From assembly GCF_000764305.2 (NCBI RefSeq), contig NW_025941668.1, forward strand, positions 1 through 64,000: 64,000 bases of DNA, given 5' to 3'. The DNA is from Hyalella azteca (Eukaryota; Arthropoda; Malacostraca; Amphipoda; Hyalellidae). The notes under the pieces were generated by a model, which was not told where the DNA came from, ran no database searches, and saw only the letters and a list, made by a program, of their open reading frames with translations. Below, one piece after another: positions 12,607 through 24,700 of the stretch (positions are counted from its first letter, which is position 1; every line of letters begins with the position of its first letter). A program made the translations under genes and the position numbers.

Positions 12607-12795
12607 ATGGGTGCGTGGTACAGTGGTCGCACCTGTCGCCTGGTGGGGGTGTTCGTGATGACGGCTCTGTTCTTCTTCGTCGAGCTCATCGTGGGCTACA
12701 TCACCAACTCCATGGCCCTTGTTGCTGACAGCTTCCACATGCTCAGCGATGTCCTGGCCCTCATCATAGCCTTCCTCAGCGTCAGAGTCAGCAGA
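12607..12795 (+). CDS. SLC30A1: ZnT1 exon 1 (TM1-TM2, first HxxxD)
   Basis: 63 codons from ATG 12607 to a GTCAGT donor at 12796, phase 0. Encodes TM1 and TM2 with DSFHMLSDVLALIIAFLSV. The donor lies in a short GTCAGAGTCAGCAGAGTCAG run, so a donor six or more bases upstream cannot be excluded. Confidence 0.9.
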
Positions 12796-15700
12796 GTCAG
12801 TATCTCCTTCATTATTTCCTTTAATATTAATTATTTTATATGTTACTATATATTTCTATTATTACTGATGTTATTTCTTGTAAATTAACTAGGTATCCAG
12901 CATGAATGCCTTTCCATCACGCCCACGTGCTTAGCAGTGATGTCTTGGCCTCAATAAAGCTAGCCTGATTATTGTATTCATATCGTTAATTATTTTCATT
13001 TAATGGAAACTAGTTTCTAAGTTTCCTCCATATTTTGAAACTACCCACAGCCTCACCAACCTCTCACGGTTCCAAATTTTATTGTATCAGATTTACGTCT
13101 GTCATGTACTTACTTCCGCAAAAATTTCAGTATTCAATGCTTCCTATGGCTTGAAAACGAATGTTGTTACATTCGAAACGTCGTTAGTAGATTACAATTA
13201 CTTCCTTTAGCCTGTATTTTGATCAACCAGCGTCATCTGAAAAATATTGTTTGACCCTGAAAATTTAAATCAATGCATTCTCTGGCCATTAACCACCCGC
13301 GTTTTAATAGTACATATTGTGCACGAATGCTTCAAATCATACTTTTTAGTCGTATATTAATGCTGACCAGCATATCTTTTAAAATATAAATTTATTTTTG
13401 TCTTACGTGAATGTTATTTTAAAGATTATTATCATTAAAGATTGCTACTATAGAAATTATTCGCGTTACGTCTTGTTTATCAGTGCCTCCTGTCCAACAT
13501 AGAGCCGCTTATCTTTCTTCTTATCTACGAGTCAGGGACAGGTCTAGAAACTCCTGTCCTTGCAACCATTTCACATTTTATCGCAGAACTACACGAATCG
13601 TTTAAATATTAAATTTACACACAAATATTTTTTACCATGGGAAAAGTACAATAAAATAAGGCAAAATTGAAACAAAACTTATGCCGAAGTTGGATATTGC
13701 GACTAATTATGTAATGTAGGCCTACACGTGACTGTGTGCTTATGTGTTGTATGACTAAAATTATGTGTATATGTTTTCGACTTATTTTCAGTCGGGCTAA
13801 AAAATTGGCAGTTATTATGTTTGGTCACTTCTTACATTGTCTGCACCCCTTACAGTTTATACCTCATGCAGCAGATAATTCCTCTAGCAAGCAGATCGCA
13901 CCTTGCCTGCAGCAGATCATTCCTCTAGCAAGCAGATCGCTCCTTGCCTGTAGCAGATCATTCCTCTAGCAAGCAGATCGCTCCTTGCCTGTAGCAGATC
14001 ATTCCTCTAGCAAGCAGTGTTTTCTGTGCAACAAAGAGTGTCCAGGAGCGTTCTCTTCCCAAGCACTTACTAATTAAGAATGTCAAAACTTTCATAGCCA
14101 CATGCTCACATTTCCCTATCCACATCTTCCCACGATTTGATCGTATTTCTACCATTCCTACATCTGATCGCGCCGGACTGCTATATTAAACATTTTACAT
14201 CAGAAAATGCACAGTTTCGATCTTGCCATTCCTCTCAGCCATCATTGAGTTATAACGGCGCAGTCGTATACTGACTGCGTTATAACGTTAAAAAAATATA
14301 ACTCAGCACTCACAGCAGTGAGTGACAGAGAGCGCGTTTTCTCGTCGACGAAAACTTGAGGTCACGGACGGACGGACGGACGGACGGACAGACAGACATA
14401 CGGACATGGCGAGCACAATAGTGCATTTTTTTCATAAATGAGGAAATGCGCTAAGAAAGCGGTCGTGCTGAACGCTGTTCCCTCCTATTGAAAGCTACAA
14501 TTGTTCCGATAATGAATTCATCCTAAGATCACATAACGGTGGTGCATTCAAGTACATCGCTTAAAGAAACCCTTACACGTTCTACAACATTTGGCATTGA
14601 ATAGAAACCTTCCTTGTTATAAGCACATCGCTGCACATGCATTCACACAGCCCGATGTAAACAGTCCCGAGGTTCTCTCTGACCGGAAGGTGTTGTTGAA
14701 GTTTTCTTAGAAAACAGGCATTGTTGAGTTGTTTTAGCAGGCTTCCGTTAACGTCCTTGAGCTCGGTATTGTCCAGCGAGCTTTCCGCGTGCCGCTTTCC
14801 TGAGATACGTTGTTTTTATGGAGTGTGATTTGCTACGATGCTTGCAACAGCACTGCTGGTACAGGCAGTTTCACTGCACCTCTTCTACCTCGCCTCTATA
14901 ACACCGGTGGATAGTTGCCTGGTCTGTCATGTATTTTATTATAATGTTAGTGTATTTTGGCAAAATTTGTTCATTTAAGCAGGTTTCATTGAAGACCAGA
15001 GAATTAGTTTTATTGACAATTTACTTATTAGTTCTTTTAATAGATTCGATTTATTGAAGAAAATAATAAGAAAATTTATTATAATGCTGCAGGTCTGCGT
15101 TTTTCTAGTGAACTCGTGGCTTGTGCGTTCACTTCTTCGCGCCGTAGTCAAAATAATTTATGTGTTGAATTGTCCGAGGAAATGAACGCTTGAGCTTCTT
15201 CAATATTGTGGAGTCGCTATCTGAGATTCCTTTACTCCCATGATTTATACCGAGCTGAAGCCAGAGTGAAAATGTCATCGTATGATTAGGACTTAACTTT
15301 AGAATTTGTTGTTGTTCTATAGTAATAATATTGTAGGTAATAGTATTTAAATTATCAATGTGCAAGTGTCTTCTTAAGTCGCTGTGTTTCTTGAGCGGAA
15401 GAAATTTACAGAGGAGTGCGTGTGGAATGCAACTCCTGGAAATAAAGCAGTTGTTGGTGTTGTCCAGTCAGCTGACCACGTAACCAGACATGACGCAGAC
15501 ACGTCCTGGAAATTGGCGCCGGTTTCTGCTTTTTCTGCTTCGGGAATGTCGCGTTTTATTCTTGGCTTGTCAGCGCATGGCCGCATGCTAATTGTGCTGG
15601 CATGAAGTATAGTATATACTATAGCATCACGCGCACAGATGTCTCGATAAGTTAAAGGGGGAGCTTCAGCATCATCATATCTGTGTCATTGTTCCTTGCA

Positions 15701-18700
15701 TGATCATTGTTATCACTGTGATCTTTGCTCTCATCATATCACCGTCATCATTGCGCTCAGCGTCATATTTCCCTTCAACATCATCACTGCATATGACCGT
15801 CATCGTACCGTTGTTTAGAACTGAACACAGCATGTTGCTCGAATGAACGCAAAATACTAAGGTTAGGCTAATAACCGTACCACCAAAACTGTCAGAAGCA
15901 CAAGAAGTATACGGCCAGTTTCATCATTGGCATTTATCCAATCATGAAGAACAACTTAATCGAAAAAAAGAAGCGTTTAGTTCACACCTTATTACACTCT
16001 AGGATTACAAAGTTACACTTCATTACCGGGGTGTATTAGTTTGAGAGTCTATTGTATAAAAATGTCCTCTTATTCGTGGATGTAGTGATTTAACTTGTAC
16101 GTATAACCGAGTGTTTGACGCAGTCCAAGTATTTGACAGTCGAGTGAAAAAGCTGCCGTGTTAATGCATTTAATTGTTTGTTTTAATCTGGTCTTTGACT
16201 TGAAGACAGCCATGTGTGGTGTTAGTGTCTTGGTGGAAACCTATAGCTGTGTTTCCAAGAATAATTGAAAACTTACGAGGACATTCACGAGTTGACCAGG
16301 AATATATTTTCCTGGAAAACCTCATTGATGGCTGGCAAAGTTAGTTTTGAACGTTAGTTACTGAGCGTCTGAGTCGCTTTCTTCCAAAATGGGAGCGACG
16401 CGAGGCCGTTAAAGGGACTCGAGCTCCCGGTACACATGAACAGTTCAAGCATACGAGCTAAACTGGCGCCATGAAGTCGACTGCTACACGCAATGTTCCG
16501 AATGAAAACATTTTCAATGAAGATATGATGAATTTACTTTGCGTTTTCTTTGCTTTCTAATTAATAGTGAACATGCGATTTAAGCAAGCGGATGATATAT
16601 AAGTACGCACTATTCTCGCCTCAACATGCATCTTTGATTTTTTAACACGCGTAGTCTCTGATCCCAATAAAAAACTTTCAGTGGGATTTAAAGACTTCGC
16701 CACCCATGCACGTGACTGTTCCTGCAGATTTTCATAGTATAAATTGATTAATGGACTGTGGTTAAATTGACTAATGCTCAACGGGTAAATATATTCATGT
16801 GCAAGGATAAATCATGCGTGACGACCTTCACTCATTGCCTTAGCCTCCGTCGATCAACGCTTGGCTTGGGTTTAAGAGAATTGCTTGAAAACTGTGGGCA
16901 CTGAGTCACTTATCCAGCGGGCCACTCATCATGTGAGTTACTCATCCAGTGAGTCAAGTTCAGCTGTTGGTGCAGGTGACCAGCCGTCTTCTGCCTCTAA
17001 CTGGAACCTGTGTAACAAATTGCTTATCTGCCTCCAATGTAAAGAACACCGCTACGTCACTACGAGTTCCTGCGCTTCCATGAACGCCGCAACGTCACTC
17101 AGCGTCGATTCAGGGTTCCCAGAACGTCGTAGCGTCATCGCGTCTTGCGTTCCTCATCTGGCGCACCTTCGTCGCCGCGACCATCAGACGCTGCCTTGCT
17201 TCCATCAAGTTATCAACTTATCAGATTACGTACTTGCCATGATGGAGATCTATTGCATTAAAGCATTCCTCTTGTGTCGTGCTCGAGTGTTTTTTCACTG
17301 ACCTTTTTTAAAGTGCAGAACTTTTTTTGCACTTTAAATATTTTTTTTCCGTTGCCTTCGTAGCATGAACCTCGTCGAATCTTCTTTATATGTACATACT
17401 ACCTTTTTCTTTTGTTTACCGTTCAGCTTTAGAACCACTGACAGCAGAATATTTTTACGTTATTTTATCTTCTTTATTCATGCTCCCTGTAGCGTTTATC
17501 TTTATCCTCCAATTTCATTGTTCTCAGTTGCATCCTGCAGTTAGGCATTTAATAATTCGCAGTCGATCGTGCAGTTGTTTGTTGGCAACTGCTAACGTCA
17601 TACTCAGCCTTACGAGGCAGCGATTTCAATAGTCTCCCCGCGCTCGCTGTGCGCAGCCAAAGCCACATACACATACAATATCTCGCGTTTCAGAACAAGC
17701 GTGGCTGATCTGAAAGAATTCTTTCTCGAAAGCCAGCAGTCGCCCAAGCTTCATTCTTCCTAGGCAACCTCTTGGTTCTAACGAACGTTTTTTTATTTGT
17801 CAATTTGAATAAATGCGGTTAATACTGCTGATGAGAGAGAACAGCTTGATTTCAGTTTAGGTGTATGCCGACAGACTAGCCTGTGTTATTTGCTGTCATC
17901 TGTTGAGGTTAACGACTGTTCGTGACATTTTTATCGTACCCGAAAGCATAGTGAGCACCTGCCGCTATTGAGGCTCATAGTGAGCACCTGCTGCTATTGA
18001 GGCTCATAGTGAGCACCTGCCGCTATTGAGGCTCATATAGTGAGCACCTGCTGCTATTGAGGCTCATAGTGAGCACCTGCTGCTATTGACAACAGAACTT
18101 ACGTAACGCATACGTTTTTTTTATAGTTTTTCATTTCTCGATGCGTCCTTAATGTGTCGGAATATACCGCGTTTACCCTACTCTGTAGCATGTAGGACAG
18201 GTAGTTCACCTGCTTCACCGTAATTGATAGATCATAGATGTAGGCCAAGTTTGAACTTTTGTCCTGGACTCCTAGCTTGGAGTTGTTTGTTTTTACTGTC
18301 ATGCAGGTTATGAATTTTCCTACTTAGTATTATAAAAAAAATAAAAAAAAATCAGCTAATCAAATTATTGTATGGCAGCCCCAAGGGGCAATGGCCAAAG
18401 TGATAAAATTGTAAATACAATTATAGTCTTATAATGTTATTGCAATTGTGGCATTTGTACACTTTTTAACAATTAGATAGGAGGTAATTCATCTAATCCT
18501 AATAGAAATTTGGCAGCTCCAAAAATGGCAGGAAAAAATATAGGGTAAACTCGGTATATTCCGACATCGTGGGTAATTCCATCACCTCTCTAGTTTTTCC
18601 TTTATATTAAGCTTTGTTTTAGTTCCTTGCGTTCGTTGATGGTTGAAATGGTGACGTCATTCATTTGCACATCGAACTACTGCCAAAACACTAGGTCTTG

Positions 18701-21700
18701 GCCATCTAGCGGGAAAATATTGAGATCCAAAGAGAGACAATGCACACTACCCAGCGAGATCATCGAAAAATGTGTCAAATTTGACAGTTGACCAGGAATA
18801 TAGGGATTTGGTAGGTTTGCATTCTAAAGGCTTTTAAATAAATATGGCAACATTTTGTGACGTTTCATCATTGCTGGCGCGTAGTACGGTGTTTTGTGAG
18901 TCACATAAAGCAAGCAGAACTCGAGTAACGCATACGGTTATTTTTTATAGTTTTTCATTTCTTGATGCGTCCTTAATGTGTCGGAATATACCGCGTTTAC
19001 CCTATTCCGACACTTTAAGGACGTAGCAAAATATGAATGGCTATAAAAAATACACCATATGCGCAACTTGAGTTCTCTTTGCTTTACGTCACTCCAAAAA
19101 CACCGCACTACGCGCTAGCAACAATGAAACGTCACAAAATGTTGCCATATTTATTTAAAAGCCTTTAGAATGCAAACCTACCAAATCCATATATTCCGAC
19201 ACCGTGTGTGACTAAATTTGGCATATTGTGAGACTAATTCTGGCCGTGCTTCAAACTCTACTAATTTGTAGTGCTGACACTCTTGTGTTCGAATTCCGAG
19301 TGCTGTGTGAGCTGTATTGGAATATGACAGCTTGCAATTAGAACACTATTAAATATTGAACACTACTTAATTAGGCTTTTAATTAAGAGCTATTAATCTT
19401 TTAATTAAGAAAATTTTGATTTTTGCACACAGCTTTGAACAAGCTGTGTGTGTCTAATTCCAAGCTGTGTCAGAATTAGTTTTTATGTGCCTTAAACCGT
19501 CTCTTAACTTAATCATCTAATAATTTTTTTACCACTTAAAATCAGCGAATAAAAGTATACTGAAAGGATTCCTAATATATTCACAGACATATTTAAAAGT
19601 CTAAAACCATAATATTCTTTCTACACAAACAGTTTATCACTATTTGGTAGAGCAAGGTCAACTATCAACTTTGACACATTTTTCGATGTTCTCACTGAGT
19701 GATGCGCACGGCCTCTCTTTGGATCTCAACATTTTCCTGCCAAACGGCCCAGACCTAGTGTTTTAGCAATAGTATGGCGCGCAAAAGTATGATGTCATTA
19801 TTTCAACTATCAACGAATGCATGCAACTAAGAAAAAGCTTAATATAAAGGAAAAAAGTCGATAAGTGTTGAAATTACCCACGATGTCGGTATATACCGCG
19901 TTTACCCTAGTGACATAACATAGTGATGTTGGTGCTGAAGTGTAGGGCGTAGGCCTGATGAGGCCTGTTGCTGATTATTTTACTTTTTGTACCTTGTTCA
20001 CCGAAGATCTAAAATCATGTCATTTGACCGGATTTTTTCATGACTGATGATAGTTTGAATTTTGAAATAGCTACTAGACTTCCACCAGGTTCGATATGGT
20101 GGCGGTGCTAGGCATTCTACATTTAAAGTCTGAAGTCTGAACATATATTTTTCCATAGCTTTATGTAGTCTGTTCTTGAATGCTTTCATACTTGGAGCAC
20201 CAACGATGTCATCGGGGAGGCTGTTCCACATGTCGGTGATTCAAAGCAAGAAGAAATGTTGTCGAATTGAGAAATTGCAGCACAGTTTTTTTAGTTTATA
20301 GCCGTGGCTCCTGGTGTTGGTTCTTTTTTTCAAATTCTAGTAATCCTTCAGAGACTTTATATAAACTATGAGTATACTTGTAACTTGTATACTTCAATGA
20401 GGTCCCCAGTCCCCACACAGATGTCAATAACTGCTGGAAGCTTCATAATCTTTAATCTTTTTTCATAAGATTCTTAAAGCCTGGAATTATCCTTGTTGTG
20501 CATCTTTGAACATTCTCTATTAAATTTTTGTCCTTTTCAAATCTTGGTGACCAGTGGACCACACAATAGTTCCAAACTCTAGATTTGGGTGCATGATGGC
20601 AACAAACAACTGCTTCATCGCTTCTGCATCTAGGAATTTGTATGAGCGTCTGATTAGTCCAAGAAGTTTGTTGGATGTGTTGCCTTGCATTTAAAGTTTA
20701 AACATGCTTAGAAAATTTCAGCTCCTTGTTGACATAAACTCCCAGATCTTTTTACACACTAGACTTTTCAATCATTACTCTCTTGGTGCAATCATGTTTT
20801 TTCATACTGTAATCTTGCTGTTCATTGTTCTTCCTGAGGTGAAGTACTTTACACTTGTCAGCATTAAACTGCAGCTGCCACGTATCAGCCCTGTTAAGTG
20901 TTAACTAAACTGTCAAGATCATCTTGCAATCATCATCTTTGACACATCCTTCACTGTAATATAAACTTTTGTTTTATCAGCATACATGGAGCACATGCTG
21001 GACGCTGCTTATGGCAGATCGTTTATAAAAGCAATGAACAAATTAGGCCCAAGAATGCTTCCTTGTGGCACGCCATTGCGCACTGATGCCCAGTCTGATA
21101 CCGTTCCGTTAATACTGACACGTTGTCGTCTACCTACTAGAAAATCTCTGATCCATTGGAGTACTTTTCCCTCAATTCCCAAAGATTTCACTTTACACAA
21201 CAGCCGCTCATGCGAAACACTGTCAAATGCTTTGGCAAAATCAAGGTACAATGCATCCACTGGCTCCCTTTCGTCCAGCAGGCGAGGCCAATCGTTCAAC
21301 GTAGATAATAAGTTAGTGGTGCATGTTACGTTTGCTAGTCGTATGACTAAGTCCAGGCTAGCTATAAGGATGAAGATGAGCAGAGACGAGACCATAGGTT
21401 TAGGGAACTGTATTTGGTGGAATCTGGTATACAACTGAATTATTAGAAGGCTTGCTGGCCTTACATGACCTACTATTGACAGCATAGTAGTTCTACTCTA
21501 ATTTGTTCAATACGTAAACACGTAACAATCTACCGGCAATAAAACAATGTTGACGATCTGATAGAGATGGTGAACAGCCAAGTGATCAATAATCCTATCC
21601 CTCACAATACATTTCATTAGCTTACAAACAACACTTGTCAGACTGATATAGCTCTAGTTGTGGCTCAAATTATAGATATATTCAATGCCTGCTGTCTACA

Positions 21701-24700
21701 GTGTCTTTTTTAGCAAACAAATTTGTTCGATGAAAAAAAAAACAAAAATATTTATTATTATGGCAGTTCTTGAAAATCACATATGAAAAAATCTTTCTCA
21801 TCCATAACTTTTGGAAAATTTTGACCCATGTTCTAAACTGGCTTGGCAGTTGACACTTGACACTTGTGTACAATATTGGTTTTTCCTTTCCATTCCTTTG
21901 CCTGAGTAAAAAATCATACCTTGCAAGTAAAAAGGTTATGCTCTTTCTTGGAAAATGAAACACTAACAATATACAATTTTTTCACTTGCTGAATAGGAGT
22001 TCTCAAAATGCAAAGTAACACAGCCAAGCAAATGAAAAACTGACTTACGAAATGTGGTCATGTATGTATGTGATTAAGTACTTCATAGTTCCTGTCCAAA
22101 CACAAATGACCTAAATTTAGCAGTAAGTCATATCATTGTTAGGATAAGCAAAAAAAATTTTGCTTAAAGTTTGAAAAAGTCTGCTTCAACAAAGGCTCAC
22201 TCTCTCTGAAACAAAATTAGTTGCTTGGCATTGCCCATTTTGTAGTCTCATTTTGATTTGCATTCATTTTTTCATATGTGGCAGCCAGCATATGTAAGTG
22301 AACATGAATTTGCAATATTTGGCAGAACTTTCTGAAAATTGCAGGTAAAAACAATCATTTCAAGCACGAATTTTGTAAATTGTGGCTTAGGATGTGCTGA
22401 TATCCTTCATTAAAAAAAATTTAAGCAAATGCCATAGTAATGGGCAAAATTTTCCCCAAGTATGAGTGTTTTTTTTTCATTCATCAGCCGCTTCTATAAT
22501 TATCTACAAATTGTTATAAACACTGCAAAAAATGAGTAAAAGTAGTTAAAATTTAGCCAAAATATTTCATTGTACTTGCAAGATATGTGATTGGAGTTTG
22601 GTAATTAATTTATTTTTAACATTTCCACAAGGCAGTTGTTATGTGCATAGCCCTGAAACTATGTAAATTATTCCATTCAAATCCCAAGGATAATTAAAAC
22701 CTTCTTGAACCTGACTGTTCAATTCCCTGTGTTTGATATTGTTCTTATAAATTTATTCATTACTAAGGAGCATAAGTATGGTTGAATTTTTATGCCAAGG
22801 CAGATAGAAATTGTTTTCAAAACTTCTAAATGTGAATCAACAGTACTAGCTCCCAAGATTCACATTTTAATTTTCATTTGAGTTGACAAAAGCAGATTAA
22901 TGTTTTTAGTTAATGTATAATATAGACCACCTGCTGACGTGAAGTTTACATATAATAATACCCTATCAATGCATTCTATTACCGTAGCTATAAGAACCTG
23001 TTCTCTGAGCTGAGACTCGCCCCATGCCTACGAGGGCGCCCGTGTAGGTCTTGTGAAGGGTCTAGGCTGTGGTGTTGCGGGCTGTAGGGTCTTGTGAAGG
23101 GTCTAGGCTGTGGTGTTGTGGGCTCTAGGGTCTTGTGAAGGGTCTAGGCTGTGGTGTTGCGGGCGCTGGTGCACGTGCTCGGCATGCTAGTGAGGGCTCA
23201 TGGTCTAGTTTCTGTGTGGTCTTAGAATAATAGCCGAACAGGCGCTCCTTGTGTTGTCTTTACTCATAATATTTACTTTTGATATTTTCGCATATTACTT
23301 TTGATATTTTCGCATAGGTATTACTTTTGATATTTCCACCTTCGTAGTATGAGATTAGAGTTAGGTTTTAAGTACCGGTAGCTACCATATAATTTGACGC
23401 CAAATCGATGTTGTGATGTTCATAGTATAATATGTAATATGACTAGATACGCACTGAGGTTTCCAAAGTTGAATGTATGAGTTTGTTTTAAGATCATTTT
23501 GTGCGCCGGTTGGTGATCTGAAGGTTTGATTCAGAACACGTACAGTTCTGCTGCGCCGCTCTTTACTTCTCTTGCGCATTGCTCTTATTCTGCAATAAAC
23601 AACACAACTGTTATGATTGATCTTACGTTTTTAATGAATACTTTTGCGTATTATGTTGTTTACTCTGATACACATTTCGCTCTTTTATATTATGTTCTTT
23701 ACTCTGATATTCATTTCACTCGTTTAATTACTATAATGTATTAAATTCGCACTTAGCAGTTATATATTACTCTACTGTTTACTGCGGTGAGAGTTAATTT
23801 AGTTTAGCTCTGTTAGTTATTATATCGCATGCGGTGACCTCGTTTTGTTTTTTAAAACTGAATGAGTGTAGCCTGCAGTTACAGTGCAACCTGCAGTACA
23901 TTCACGTTTTATTTTTTTTGCCACAGACGCAGTCCACGTGGAAGTACAGCCCATTCACGTGTTATTCTCGTGCCACAGACGCAGTCCACGTGGAAGTACA
24001 GCCCATTCACGTGTTATTCTCATGCCACAGACGCAGTCCACGTGGAAGTACAGCACATTCACGTGTTATTCTCGTGCCACAGACGCAGTCCACGTGGAAG
24101 TACAGCAAGAACAAGAACACGTTCGGGTGGGCGCGGGCTGAGGTGCTAGGGGCGCTCGTGAACAGCGTCTTCCTTCTCGCCCTCTGCTTCTCCATCTTCG
24201 TCGAGGCCATCGAACGGTGAGACTATCATGTAACGGCCAATACCAATCAGTACCTGATGGCGGGATAATGCTTTACGTGTTGTATAATTAACTGCTTGCC
24301 AAGAGTGCAGTGGCGGCGAGTTAGTGCTCTACGTGTAGAACAATCGACCGTTTGTCATCAGTTTAGTGGAGTCCGAAGTCGATGTCAGAAGTTCGAACGT
24401 TTGGCGATTTGTACACAACACGTGCAGCACATAACTCCCAGCGATGGTTTTGTCACCCAGATCTGTTTTTTTTAACCTCTCCTGGGTTTACGTCTCAGAC
24501 AAACTAACGGCCGGACTCGCGGCCGGTCTCACTGCCAATTTCCAAATTCAATGATCAAGGAATATCTCTCAAACTAATGAACTTAACTCGATAGTACATG
24601 TAATTAGTACATGTATATTTAGTACAACCAAGTACATGTATTCATTAGTACATGTATTCATTAGGACCTAACGATAATGTTTAGCTCGTGAAAATTGTTT

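Larger units (their letters stand above)
12796..17946. other. ZnT1 intron 1, left part
   Basis: No exon-like conserved coding is visible. It holds a minisatellite (13869-14017) and a CGGA-microsatellite element (14280-14445). ORFs at 15384-15605 and 16885-17301 show no recognisable domain or splice context. Confidence 0.55.

Noticed and set aside
16885..17301. 138-codon ORF in ZnT1 intron 1
   Set aside because: Non-ATG start, no recognisable domain, composition like the surrounding intron.
21682..21969. Identical 95-codon minus ORF here and at 11027-11314
   Set aside because: Its identity is due only to the 1544-bp duplication; non-coding-like composition.
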